In this document: positions 9,153 through 17,294 of the stretch, one piece after another
Layout of the letters: each line of letters starts with the position of its first letter
How positions within the stretch are numbered: position 1 is the stretch's first letter
NCBI GenBank assembly: GCA_045599365.1
Contig: JAZRVS010000067.1
Span: 1 to 43,880 of the forward strand
Reading direction: 5' to 3'
Source: UBA1715 sp045599365
GTDB taxonomy: Bacteria > Bacteroidota > Bacteroidia > Bacteroidales > UBA1715
DNA: 43,880 nt
The notes under the pieces: generated by a model
What the model was told of the DNA's origin: nothing
The model's input: only the letters and a program-made list of their open reading frames with translations
The model's database searches: none
Program-made: the position numbers and the translations under genes

Positions 9153-9854
9153 TTATAACGATTTAACAAACTCATCAAATACTTTCTGATTACCTTCATA
9201 TTCCAATAGCATACGCTCTGGATGAAACTGCAAACCAACAACAAATTTCTTATCTGGCGCATAAACTGCTTCCACCAAATTGTCATCACTCATAGCCATC
9301 GGTTGTAAAGAATCAGCAAGTTTCAAAATTCCCTGATGATGATAACTATTTACCATCAATTCTTCCGAATTGTACCAACGAAATAATGGTGTTTTTGGTA
9401 TAATTTGAATATGATGTCGCAATCCATCGTAATTATCATAGTCAATATGTTTCACAAATGAATGATTATATTCATGAATATCGGAATGAAGAGTACCGCC
9501 CAACATTACATTGATAATGTGTAATCCACGACAAAAACCGAGTATTGGTTTATTGTTTTTGTAAGCATCTGTAAAACATGTTGTTTCAATTGTATCCTTT
9601 ATTGGATCAAATTCCTCTGGATTGCTATACTCACTTCCATACAAAGCAGGATTAACATCACCACCTTCAACCATCAAAAGTCCATCATAATCAGCAAGAT
9701 ACTCTTGTAACACATTTTGGGTACTTTCAGCAATAGGGACAAAAACAGGCATCACATTATGCGAACACAATATAGTTGCATAAATTTCTGACACCCAATT
9801 TATTAGCTTATTTTTTCTTGTTAATCGACGACTAACAATAAGAACCTTTTTCAT
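9153..9854 (-). CDS. Peptidase C26 / gamma-glutamyl hydrolase-like protein
   Basis: A class I glutamine amidotransferase-like fold of 233 residues. The nucleophile elbow GFCRGLHIINV holds the catalytic Cys, and the downstream LQFHPERM supplies the His-x-Glu pair. LMVEGGDVNPALYG matches the family that hydrolyses gamma-glutamyl compounds such as gamma-glutamyl-GABA (PuuD-like). It lies one base into the end of proB, so both are probably made together; both act on the glutamate gamma-carboxyl, but a shared pathway is inference. No signal peptide, so cytoplasmic. Confidence 0.8.
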   Translation of the reverse strand: MKKVLIVSRRLTRKNKLINWVSEIYATILCSHNVMPVFVPIAESTQNVLQEYLADYDGLLMVEGGDVNPALYGSEYSNPEEFDPIKDTIETTCFTDAYKNNKPILGFCRGLHIINVMLGGTLHSDIHEYNHSFVKHIDYDNYDGLRHHIQIIPKTPLFRWYNSEELMVNSYHHQGILKLADSLQPMAMSDDNLVEAVYAPDKKFVVGLQFHPERMLLEYEGNQKVFDEFVKSL

Positions 9855-10663
9855 TAGATACGGTTTGGTGCGACAAACAATGTACCAATATCTTTACCAT
9901 CAAAAATATCGTAAAGAATTTCTGGCTTATCGCCATTAGCAATAATTGTATCAATGTTGTCTTTATGACAAATTTTCACCGCAGATATTTTCGTTGCCAT
10001 TCCGCCAGTCCCAAACGCAGAGCCAGCAGAACCAGCTGCATCCGATACTTTATCGTTAACATCGGTTATAACAGAAATTCTCTTTGCACCAGGATGTTTT
10101 CGAGGATCTTTATCAAAAAATCCATCTATATCCGACAAAATAATTAACAAATCTGCCTTGCATATTGAAGCAACCATAGCCGATAACGTATCATTGTCGC
10201 CAATTTCTATCTCATCGGTCGAAACGGTATCATTTTCGTTGACAATTGGGACAGCACCAACTTCCAATAATTTTGCAAATGTATTTTCGGCATTTTTATG
10301 CTTTTCTGCATTAGTAATCACATCCGACGTAATCAAAATTTGACCAACATTGATATTGTGATTATCAAAAAACTTACAATACATTTTTGCTAAAATAGCT
10401 TGTCCTATTGCTGCCATAGCCTGTTTCCCAGGAATTGTATTTGGTCGTTTTTTCATACCCAACTTTCCAACACCAACCGCAATTGCACCAGATGAGACCA
10501 ATACTACCTGACGTCCCTGTTTTTGCAATTCGGCAATCACATTTGTCACGTGCTCTATTCGACGTAAATTCAAACGTCCATTGGGAAATGTTAAAGACGA
10601 TGTTCCTATCTTTATTACAACACGTTTTTTCTCAGATAATATCTTCCTATAATCCATTTTCAA
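9854..10663 (-). CDS. proB: Glutamate 5-kinase, short form without PUA domain
   Basis: Catalyses ATP-dependent phosphorylation of glutamate, the first step of proline synthesis. The amino-acid-kinase fold is complete in 269 residues: VVIKIGTSSLT near the start (phosphate binding), VLVSSGAIAVGVGKLG, VPIVNENDTVSTDEIEIGDNDTLSA (glutamate site), LLILSDIDGFFDKDPR and GTGGMATKISAVKIC. The C-terminal PUA domain (about 80-100 residues in E. coli ProB) is absent. proA is not in the window. A -7 element lies about a dozen bases before the ATG, implying a very short leader. An alternative ATG is two codons in. Confidence 0.9.
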   Translation of the reverse strand: MKMDYRKILSEKKRVVIKIGTSSLTFPNGRLNLRRIEHVTNVIAELQKQGRQVVLVSSGAIAVGVGKLGMKKRPNTIPGKQAMAAIGQAILAKMYCKFFDNHNINVGQILITSDVITNAEKHKNAENTFAKLLEVGAVPIVNENDTVSTDEIEIGDNDTLSAMVASICKADLLIILSDIDGFFDKDPRKHPGAKRISVITDVNDKVSDAAGSAGSAFGTGGMATKISAVKICHKDNIDTIIANGDKPEILYDIFDGKDIGTLFVAPNRI

Positions 10664-10674
10664 CTAAATTGTTG

Positions 10675-10682
10675 CAAACATA
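10675..10682 (-). promoter_or_regulatory. Candidate -7 element for proB unit
   Basis: Minus-strand TATGTTTG matches TAnnTTTG. Transcription would begin only a few bases before the proB start codon. The heptamer array at 10694-10721 occupies the upstream side. Confidence 0.4.
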
Positions 10683-10693
10683 CAATAAATTGA

Positions 10694-10721
10694 GAATTAA
10701 GAATTAAGAATTAAGAATTAA
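10694..10721 (+). repeat. Four tandem copies of a 7-base unit GAATTAA
   Basis: Exact tandem units start at 10694, 10701, 10708 and 10715, in the intergenic space between divergent proB and the esterase gene. On the plus strand the array sits where a -33 box would lie for the -7 element at 10735. A related array in the reverse orientation occurs at 28264-28298. Confidence 0.85.
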
Positions 10722-10734
10722 ATTCAGTTTTGTG

Positions 10735-10742
10735 TAAATTTG
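10735..10742 (+). promoter_or_regulatory. Candidate -7 element for esterase gene
   Basis: TAAATTTG matches the TAnnTTTG consensus, 26 bases before the ATG at 10769. No TTTG at the usual distance; that position lies inside the GAATTAA array. Confidence 0.4.
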
Positions 10743-10768
10743 CACATAAAGAATTTTAAATATTTTCT

Positions 10769-11872
10769 ATGAAAAAATTTTTTCGAAGCATTTTTCTTAT
10801 GTGTTCATTGACAAATTCGTTTATCTGCACTGCACAAGAACAAACAATCACTTCCGTTCCATTCCCTCTTACAATGCAAAATATCGCAATCAACAACCCT
10901 GCTATCCGCTATGACGGACGTTTCCTAATTGACAAAGAGTCTGCAAAATTTATGTATCCAGGAAGCACTATTTCACTTGATTTTACAGGAACTACACTTA
11001 AGGCGAATTTCAATGACGCAGTTGCCTATTATTACATAATAGTTGACAACAACGAACCAGTTAAATGGTGTTCTTCTAAATTTTCCGATTTCCAAGTCAA
11101 CAATTTATCAAACGGGGAACATAACATTACAATTACATTAATTTCCGAAGGAATCTTTCGCAATCCTGAATTTTACGGATTTGCAGTTGAAGACAATGCA
11201 GTGGTTTCGCGTCCTGCTGACAAAAAATTACGATTTGAATTTATAGGTAATTCAATTACTTGTGGCTACGGAACCGAAGTTACCGACCAATCTCCTTACA
11301 ACGATTCAACATCAAATTTCTGCCACGGATTTGCCTACAGAACCGCGCAAGCATTTGATGCGGACTATATGGTTGTTGCTCGTTCTGGAATTGGCATTTA
11401 CAGAAATTACGGAGACAAAGATTATGCAACGGCTTATGGTTGTATGCCCGACAACTACGAAAAATTATGGCTTGATAGTCCTCATAAATGGGATTTCTCG
11501 AAATTCACGCCCGACATACTTTTCATCAATTTAGGAACGAACGATACATGGGAAATGTCGTCATTTAACGCTGAAGCATACGAAAAGAACTACCGAAAAC
11601 TAATGAAAACCATTCTCTCCCATTATCCGAAAGTAAAAATTGTTTTGCTCACTGGAAGTATGATGGGACCAGAAGCCCTAAGCGCAGTTAAGCCTATTTT
11701 AGACAAAATTCAAGCAGACTTCTCAAGCGATAAACATCCCGTTTTTCGTTTTGATATGACACCATCAATGGGATTAGGAGCAGATTGGCACCCATGTGCT
11801 GCACAACAAGAAGACATGAGTAAAGAGCTGATTCAATTCTTAAAAGACACATTGATTATTCCCGAAAAATAA
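10769..11872 (+). CDS. Secreted SGNH-hydrolase, CE2-like acetyl esterase
   Basis: The 367-residue protein has a signal peptide (about residues 1-22, ending ICTAQ), an N-terminal jelly-roll domain (about 45-140, with RYDGRFLIDKESAKFMYPGS) and a C-terminal SGNH hydrolase domain. Block I is EFIGNSITCGYGTE with the nucleophile Ser, the Asn block is NLGTNDTWEM and the catalytic Asp/His pair is in ADWHPCAAQQ. This two-domain layout is that of carbohydrate esterase family 2, which removes acetyl groups from plant polysaccharides in the periplasm or outside the cell. No SusCD pair or glycoside hydrolase is next to it. Substrate is inferred from family only. Confidence 0.82.
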   Translation: MKKFFRSIFLMCSLTNSFICTAQEQTITSVPFPLTMQNIAINNPAIRYDGRFLIDKESAKFMYPGSTISLDFTGTTLKANFNDAVAYYYIIVDNNEPVKWCSSKFSDFQVNNLSNGEHNITITLISEGIFRNPEFYGFAVEDNAVVSRPADKKLRFEFIGNSITCGYGTEVTDQSPYNDSTSNFCHGFAYRTAQAFDADYMVVARSGIGIYRNYGDKDYATAYGCMPDNYEKLWLDSPHKWDFSKFTPDILFINLGTNDTWEMSSFNAEAYEKNYRKLMKTILSHYPKVKIVLLTGSMMGPEALSAVKPILDKIQADFSSDKHPVFRFDMTPSMGLGADWHPCAAQQEDMSKELIQFLKDTLIIPEK

Positions 11873-11905
11873 TTGCTCTTCCGTATAAATGGTTTGATTT
11901 TTTTT

Positions 11906-11913
11906 TATTTTTG
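11906..11913 (+). promoter_or_regulatory. Candidate -7 element for tRNA-Thr
   Basis: TATTTTTG matches TAnnTTTG, 15 bases upstream of the tRNA. The nearest TTTG (11893-11896) is too close to be a normal -33 box. Confidence 0.35.
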
Positions 11914-11928
11914 CAATGAAATAAATAA

Positions 11929-12000
11929 GCCTTTTTAGCTCAGCGGTAGAGCACTTCACTCGTAATGAAGGGGTCAACGGTTCAAATCCGTTAAAAGGCT
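11929..12000 (+). tRNA. tRNA-Thr (anticodon CGT)
   Basis: A full cloverleaf folds by eye: 7-bp acceptor GCCTTTT/AAAAGGC, D stem GCTC/GAGC, anticodon stem CTTCA/TGAAG with loop CTCGTAA (anticodon CGT, reads ACG), T stem AACGG/CCGTT with TTCAAAT loop. The discriminator base is T at 12000 and CCA is not encoded. It precedes a small lipoprotein gene by 29 bases with no terminator between, so the two may share a transcript. Confidence 0.95.
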
Positions 12001-12029
12001 CTTAGTTAACAAATTAAATTTTAAACGAT

Positions 12030-12431
12030 ATGAAAAAATTTCTTTTAGGTCTTATGACCGTTCTTGGAATGGCTTTTTGCTTCACTGCTTGTGGTGATAG
12101 CGATGATGATGAGAGCAAGAGTGCTGGAGAAACAAGCGGTGTAGCTTTGTACGAAGGCGTTAAAGAGTATCAATCTGCAACAGATGAAGTTTCTAAACTT
12201 GCTGCGGCAGTTAAAATCTTTGGATCGTATAACGATTACAAACAAAACAAAGACAAAGAAGGTTGGGTTAAAGAATTCGCAACTGGTGCAGTTTCTACTA
12301 TCGCAAATGAAAAGAAAGAAAATGCAAAAACTAAACTTGTTGAAACCTTGTCTCAATCTGAAAAAGTAACTGGTACTATTGAAGGTGTTGCTAGTTTAGC
12401 AAGTGCATTAAACACTATCTTCAATTCGTAA
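12030..12431 (+). CDS. Small helical lipoprotein with acidic surface-export tag
   Basis: A 133-residue lipoprotein with lipobox FTAC (Cys21) followed by GDSDDDES. The acidic run just after Cys resembles the SDDDD-type tag that directs lipoproteins to the surface in Bacteroides. The rest (ALYEGVKEYQSATDEV onward) looks wholly helical and amphipathic, with many Lys, Glu and Ala and no Cys or catalytic motif. I do not recognise the family. It lies directly downstream of tRNA-Thr and ends at a good terminator. Confidence 0.75.
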   Translation: MKKFLLGLMTVLGMAFCFTACGDSDDDESKSAGETSGVALYEGVKEYQSATDEVSKLAAAVKIFGSYNDYKQNKDKEGWVKEFATGAVSTIANEKKENAKTKLVETLSQSEKVTGTIEGVASLASALNTIFNS

Positions 12432-12453
12432 GATAAATTCTTAATAAATAGAG

Positions 12454-12483
12454 AGCTCGGTGAAAAATTCATCGGGCTTTTTT
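12454..12483 (+). terminator. Rho-independent terminator after small lipoprotein
   Basis: AGCTCGGTGAA (12454-12464) pairs with TTCATCGGGCT (12468-12478) through an AAA loop; two G-U pairs, all others Watson-Crick, followed by a T run to 12483. Confidence 0.85.
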
Positions 12484-12487
12484 GTTT

Positions 12488-12521
12488 TTTGTACGTAAAA
12501 AACAAGAATTTTATATCTTTG
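12488..12521 (+). promoter_or_regulatory. Candidate promoter of the sigma/anti-sigma operon
   Basis: TATCTTTG at 12514-12521 fits the -7 consensus. A TTTG at 12488-12491 lies 22 bases upstream, slightly longer than the usual 19. The leader would be about 65 bases. Confidence 0.4.
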
Positions 12522-12591
12522 AGACAATGAATTTTTTCTATTGTGTAACCTTTTTGCATCTGCGCAAGTCTTATAATTGATTTTGGAAATA

Positions 12592-13149
12592 ATGTTTACA
12601 GACGATGAAATTATAGAAGGATGTTTACGGAATGACAGGAAGATGCAAAAAGCCTTGTATGACAAATTTGCAGCGCGAATGTTTGCGGTTTGTCTGCGTT
12701 ACGCAAACGGCAAAGACGATGCAGCCGACATTTTACAAGACGGATTTCTAAAAGTTTTCTCCAAAATAGACCAATTTTCAAACGAAGGTTCTTTTGAAGG
12801 TTGGATTCGACGAATAATGGTAAACACCTCTATAACTCATTATTACCAAAATAAAAAGTACAACGAACAACAAAATATTGAAGAAATTAACGAAACAGAA
12901 ATAGAAACATTTGATTATAAAGACTCAGAATTTTCAACCGAAGAGCTGACGAATGTGATTCAAACATTACCAGACACATATAGAGTAGTTTTTAATATGT
13001 TCGCCATTGAAGGTTTCAAACACAAGGAAATTTCGGAAACTTTAGGAATAGATGTTTCAACAATAAAAACACAATATCACAGAGCAAAAAAAATGCTCCA
13101 AGAAAAATTGAATGAATTAAGTAAGATAAAACAAACTAATGCAGAATAA
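12592..13149 (+). CDS. ECF-subfamily RNA polymerase sigma factor
   Basis: About 185 residues from the ATG at 12592; an in-frame TTG five codons earlier is less likely. Region 2 is visible (ALYDKFAARMFAVCLRYANGKDDAADILQDGFLKVF, with the DDAADILQD core and WIRRIMVNTSI for 2.3/2.4), and region 4 carries LPDTYRVVFNMFAIEGFKHKEISETLGIDVSTIKTQYHRAKKML, a standard helix-turn-helix. Regions 1 and 3 are absent, as in ECF factors. The next gene starts 11 bases before this one ends and encodes a membrane protein with anti-sigma features, so the pair should be a sigma/anti-sigma signalling unit. Confidence 0.92.
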   Translation: MFTDDEIIEGCLRNDRKMQKALYDKFAARMFAVCLRYANGKDDAADILQDGFLKVFSKIDQFSNEGSFEGWIRRIMVNTSITHYYQNKKYNEQQNIEEINETEIETFDYKDSEFSTEELTNVIQTLPDTYRVVFNMFAIEGFKHKEISETLGIDVSTIKTQYHRAKKMLQEKLNELSKIKQTNAE

Positions 13150-14785
13150 CGAACAAGACATAGAACAGTTGTTTTCCGACACATTTAAAGATGCCGAAGT
13201 TCTGCCATCTAAAGACATTTGGAGTCGTTTGGAATCAAACCTCGACCACCAAAATGTTGAAGGTGTGTATCAAACTGCATTCCAAAACGCCAGTGTTGAG
13301 CCGTCTGCATCAATTTGGAAGAAAATTTCTACAGCATTGGCTTGGCGATCTTTCCTTACGTTCAAATTCAATACATTCAATGTCTATTATGCATCAATAC
13401 TCTCTGCTATTTTAGGAATTTCAGCATTTCAATTTCTTCGTTCTTCTCATAACGATAACAAAGCAGAACTAAAACAAAAAGAATCTGTCTTCGCAAAAAC
13501 TGACAAAAATCAATCAAATGATTTTGAAAATGAAGAACAAATGTTTGCCGAAGACTTCACATCTGAAGAATCATTGTCAAACAAACAATTCGCTTCTAAT
13601 GATTCACAAATAGAAGAAAGATTCAACGGAAATACTAATGCTGATGATTTTTCTATTTCCTCGGAAAATTATAATTCAAAAGATCCCCAAAATAGTCAAA
13701 AAAAGAAAGGGAAAGAGATTGAAACAGCAACAATTGACTGGTCTCACGCAAAAATCACTGGGAACAAATCTATTTGTGAAAATATTGCTTCAACATATAC
13801 CTTAGAGGGTTTAACTGTCCACGCTGACGTTAAATGGAATCTACCAAAAGCAGCAAAGAAAAATTCTGCTGCAGGACATAATATTTCTATTATTTGGCAA
13901 GAATCTGGAGAACAAACAATTACAGCAATTGTAAGAGTTGACAAACAAGAAAAAATATTCAATTATACTGTCAAAGTTGAATCTGTCGCAACGCCGACTA
14001 TTAAGGGGAAAACGAAAGTTTGCCAAGGTTCTGAAAAACAACTCTACTACGTTGACGAAACCATTAACAAAGAAATTTCATACTTGTGGGAATCTCAAAA
14101 CAATCCAATTGACCAGATTGGTAATAAATACATCAACGTAGATTGGACAAAAAGCGGGAAAGACACATTGTTTGTTACAAAAATAAACAACATAACTGGT
14201 TGCAAATCACAAACATCATTGCCTATTGTGATATATCCACAACCAAAAATTGATTTTGAAGTGTATCCTATGGGAGAATCAGAATATGAATTTGCATTTA
14301 CAGAAACCCAACGAAAAGGATATTCGTACGAATGGAATATTGAAGGTGTTGAATATAACGATCCTATTGTTCAACATACCGCTTCTGGTTCTGGAAGTTC
14401 TTTCGTCGTTTTGACCATAACTGATAAAAATAGATGCGTAAGTACAATTCAAAAGGAAATAGATTTCAATAAAAACTTTATTGTTGTTCCTTCAAAATTC
14501 ACTCCTGGTAGTGGAAAATACTTTATGCCTCTAACAAACTCAGACCTCCGCTCGTATCGTTTAGAAATTTACAATGCTCGAAACGAAAAAATTTGGGAAA
14601 CGACCGAATTATCAAATGGGAAGCCAACAGTTGGATGGGACGGTAAATATCGCGGAACATCGCTCCCACGAGGAAAATACCTGTGGAAAATTACTGCCAT
14701 ATTTGACGATGGAACGAAATGGAATGGTGTAACACAACCTAATGGTTCGTGTCGTCCAAGTGGAATATTTATTCTTGAAGAATAA
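13139..14785 (+). CDS. Probable transmembrane anti-sigma factor with PKD-like modules and type B CTD-like end
   Basis: A 548-residue protein overlapping the sigma gene by 11 bases. The cytoplasmic part (1-80) holds a duplicated motif: residues 15-35 and 47-67 both follow F-x-x-A-x-V-x-P-S-x-x-I-W-x-x-[IL]-x-x-x-L, the kind of sequence found once at the start of Bacteroidota anti-sigma proteins. One membrane segment spans about 82-100. A Ser/Asn/Glu-rich linker (105-195) is followed by two to three PKD/Ig-like modules (about 204-283, 286-368, 370-442, the first two with a Cys near the start) and an end (about 448-548) resembling the gliding-motility/type B T9SS C-terminal domain: VGWDGKYRG, GKYLWKITAIFDDG. 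No ZAS zinc motif and no cleavable signal peptide. Exact mechanism unknown. Confidence 0.75.
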   Translation: MQNNEQDIEQLFSDTFKDAEVLPSKDIWSRLESNLDHQNVEGVYQTAFQNASVEPSASIWKKISTALAWRSFLTFKFNTFNVYYASILSAILGISAFQFLRSSHNDNKAELKQKESVFAKTDKNQSNDFENEEQMFAEDFTSEESLSNKQFASNDSQIEERFNGNTNADDFSISSENYNSKDPQNSQKKKGKEIETATIDWSHAKITGNKSICENIASTYTLEGLTVHADVKWNLPKAAKKNSAAGHNISIIWQESGEQTITAIVRVDKQEKIFNYTVKVESVATPTIKGKTKVCQGSEKQLYYVDETINKEISYLWESQNNPIDQIGNKYINVDWTKSGKDTLFVTKINNITGCKSQTSLPIVIYPQPKIDFEVYPMGESEYEFAFTETQRKGYSYEWNIEGVEYNDPIVQHTASGSGSSFVVLTITDKNRCVSTIQKEIDFNKNFIVVPSKFTPGSGKYFMPLTNSDLRSYRLEIYNARNEKIWETTELSNGKPTVGWDGKYRGTSLPRGKYLWKITAIFDDGTKWNGVTQPNGSCRPSGIFILEE

Positions 14786-14788
14786 TAA

Positions 14789-15505
14789 TCAATATCCTTT
14801 CGCCACTTTCATCATTTCCGACAAAAGTTGAGGATCTTTTTCAATAATAGTTCCTATCACGGCAATGTCTGCACCACAATCAAACACTTTTTGTAATGCT
14901 TCAGGTGTTTTTATTCCGCCTCCAACAATAATTGGAATAGAACATACTTGTTTTACTCGAGTAATTATTTCTGGATTGACAAATGACATTGCGCCACTAC
15001 CACCCTCAAGATATAAAGTTTTTAATCCTAACATTTCCCCAGCCAACGCAGTTGCAACAGCAATATCAGGCTTATTGTAAGGAATTGGACGGGTATTACT
15101 CATATATTCTACCGATGTCGTTTTCCCGCAATCAATTAAAATATATCCCGTTGGAATAGCTTCGAGTTTTGCACTTTTGATTATTGGAGCAGAAAGAACT
15201 TGATTTCCAATCAAAAAATCGGCATTACGACCAGAAATAAGAGAAAGGAACAAAATTGCATCAGCATTTGCACTCACCTGATTGGCATTGCCAGGAAACA
15301 ATATCACAGGACCGAAATAATGCTCTTTGATAATTGTTATTGCATGCGAAGTGCTTGTAGTTACCAAACTACCACCAACGAAAACAAAATTAACACCTTC
15401 CTTTTGTGCAGATTGTGCAACTACGCAAAGAGAGTCATCGGAATGCTTGTCTGGGTCAATCAGCAACGCCAATTGCTTTTTCTTTTGTAATAACAAATCG
15501 TACAT
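14789..15505 (-). CDS. Geranylgeranylglyceryl phosphate synthase family protein
   Basis: A TIM-barrel prenyltransferase of 238 residues that would join a polyprenyl diphosphate to sn-glycerol-1-phosphate, making an ether link. Diagnostic stretches are LALLIDPDKH near the start, FVFVGGSLVT, YLEGGSGAMSFV (glycerol-phosphate/metal side) and IIVGGGIKTPEALQKVF near the C-terminus (phosphate grip). Group II members are known in Bacteroidota, so it is not itself a sign of transfer. It follows the Na/Pi cotransporter by four bases and so should share the Pho-type promoter. Prenyl chain length and final lipid cannot be read from sequence. Confidence 0.88.
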   Translation of the reverse strand: MYDLLLQKKKQLALLIDPDKHSDDSLCVVAQSAQKEGVNFVFVGGSLVTTSTSHAITIIKEHYFGPVILFPGNANQVSANADAILFLSLISGRNADFLIGNQVLSAPIIKSAKLEAIPTGYILIDCGKTTSVEYMSNTRPIPYNKPDIAVATALAGEMLGLKTLYLEGGSGAMSFVNPEIITRVKQVCSIPIIVGGGIKTPEALQKVFDCGADIAVIGTIIEKDPQLLSEMMKVAKGY

Positions 15506-15509
15506 AGGT

Positions 15510-17261
15510 TTAAGCTTCTATAACTGGTGCTGGTGTAACTTCCTGTGATTTTTCTATTGCTTGTGATACGTTGATTACAAAATCGCCTATCTTTTCGTAT
15601 AACGCATACATACTGCTATAAAGTGTTCCAACTTCGTATGTGTAGTCTCCCGATTTTATAGCTTCCACATGTGCATCTCGAAGCAAATTTCTATATTCGT
15701 TAACTGTTTCTTCCATTTGATATGCAGAAGAAATATCTACATCATCGTAATTTTTACTCAAATTATCGTGCATAATCTCCAATGCTCTATGCACGTGATT
15801 GAACATTGTTTGCAAATGACCTTCGTTAATTTGTCCAAACTTTATATTTTGCTCTCGTTGACTCTTCTTCATTATGGAAATATGATAAATACTATCTCCT
15901 ATACTTTCTAAATTATCAATTATACGCAACATTGAACTAATTTTTTTGGAACCTTCTTTACTTGAAACTGTTTCTGAAATATGCGTCAAGAATTTTGCAA
16001 TTTCAATTTCCATTCTGTCAGTTATTCCCTCATATTTTGAAACTCGTTCCAAATATTCCGTAAACGCATCTTCTGTTTTTGCATTCGACATTTCAGGCAA
16101 AAAATCGTACATTTTGAGTACACGCTTTGAGAACAATTGTATTTCTTGTTGCGCACTTTCAATGTCAAGTTCCGACGTATTCATAAAATGAACTGGTATA
16201 TACTTCAATTTGAATGTTTCTTCATCCTCTTCTGCTGTTTTCACCATCCATTCTACAATTTTAATAATTTGAGGAATGAACCATACCAAAATCAACGTGT
16301 TGACAACATTAAAAAACGTATGGAAAATTGATAACGCAAGAGGTATTGAATTCGGATCATATCCAGATTCTCCTGGCATTATATATGGGCTTGATCCTAT
16401 AAAACCCAATGTCATCTTTGCAATAAGCGACATCAATGGATAGAAAACAACCAAAGATATAATAACACCCAACACATTGAAAACCAAATGGGCTCGAGCA
16501 GCCTTTTTTGCCATAGCATTTGCCACCATAGCTGCTAAATTCGCCGTAATGGTTGTTCCAATATTCTGTCCCATAACCAATGCTACCGCTACATCAAACC
16601 CTATCCAACCCTTGTAACACATAACCAACGTGATAGCCATCATTGCTGCACTCGCCTGAACAACACACGTAAGTAATGCCCCTATTATAATAAACAATAA
16701 TATTGAAATATATCCATAGTTTGAAAGACGCGCAATTGCTTCAAGAAAATTTGGATATTCTTCCAAATTCGGCATTGCATTTTGTAAGAAATTCAAACCA
16801 ATAAGCAACAATGCTAACCCAATTATAAACTCACTTATTGAATGTAACTTTTCCTTTTTCATCAATAGCATTGGAAGTGCAATGGCAACCGCCATCAATG
16901 GGAAATTCAATGCTCCAGAAGATTCTCCCAAACCAAAAAGAGAAATAATCCAAGCGGTAACCGTTGTTCCTATATTAGCTCCCATAATAACAGCTATTGC
17001 ACCAGCAAGCGACAACAAACCTGCGTTAACAAAACTTACGACCATAACCGTTGTTGCCGATGAAGACTGAATTGCCGCTGTTACAACCGTTCCTGTTAAA
17101 ATTCCACGAATTGGCTTATCGGTCATTTTTGCAAGAATGGTACGCATTTTACTACCTGCAATCTTCTGCAAGCTATCACTCATTAGCTTCATTCCATACA
17201 AAAAAATGCCTAAGGCACCTATTGCAACCAATAAAATTGAGAAAATCGATAATATATTCAT
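15510..17261 (-). CDS. Na/Pi cotransporter family protein with PhoU-like tail
   Basis: Sodium-dependent phosphate transporter of 583 residues. The membrane domain shows the two inverted NptA/SLC34-type repeats, with QSSSATT plus MGANIGTTVTAW in the first and VQASAAMM plus MGQNIGTTITAN in the second. From about residue 340 the chain is a soluble helical PhoU-like region (MYDFLPEMSNAK, RIIDNLESIGDSIYH, MEETVNEYRNLLRDAHV). Direction of transport (uptake or export, as for YjbB) is not certain. Upstream on the same strand lie a -7 element and four TTAACAT repeats at 10-11 base spacing, the layout of a PhoP/PhoB binding region, which suits phosphate-limitation control. Confidence 0.9.
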   Translation of the reverse strand: MNILSIFSILLVAIGALGIFLYGMKLMSDSLQKIAGSKMRTILAKMTDKPIRGILTGTVVTAAIQSSSATTVMVVSFVNAGLLSLAGAIAVIMGANIGTTVTAWIISLFGLGESSGALNFPLMAVAIALPMLLMKKEKLHSISEFIIGLALLLIGLNFLQNAMPNLEEYPNFLEAIARLSNYGYISILLFIIIGALLTCVVQASAAMMAITLVMCYKGWIGFDVAVALVMGQNIGTTITANLAAMVANAMAKKAARAHLVFNVLGVIISLVVFYPLMSLIAKMTLGFIGSSPYIMPGESGYDPNSIPLALSIFHTFFNVVNTLILVWFIPQIIKIVEWMVKTAEEDEETFKLKYIPVHFMNTSELDIESAQQEIQLFSKRVLKMYDFLPEMSNAKTEDAFTEYLERVSKYEGITDRMEIEIAKFLTHISETVSSKEGSKKISSMLRIIDNLESIGDSIYHISIMKKSQREQNIKFGQINEGHLQTMFNHVHRALEIMHDNLSKNYDDVDISSAYQMEETVNEYRNLLRDAHVEAIKSGDYTYEVGTLYSSMYALYEKIGDFVINVSQAIEKSQEVTPAPVIEA

Positions 17262-17278
17262 ACACTAAATTTATACTA

Positions 17279-17286
17279 CAAAAGTA
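17279..17286 (-). promoter_or_regulatory. -7 element of Na/Pi cotransporter operon
   Basis: Minus-strand TACTTTTG, 17 bases before the ATG at 17261. The usual -33 TTTG is missing; that position falls inside the repeat array at 17295-17333, as expected for an activator-dependent promoter. Confidence 0.6.
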
Positions 17287-17294
17287 TATGGCGT

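Noticed and set aside
12045..12356. Minus-strand open frame over the small lipoprotein
   Set aside because: Antisense of a coding sequence with a perfect lipobox and its own terminator.
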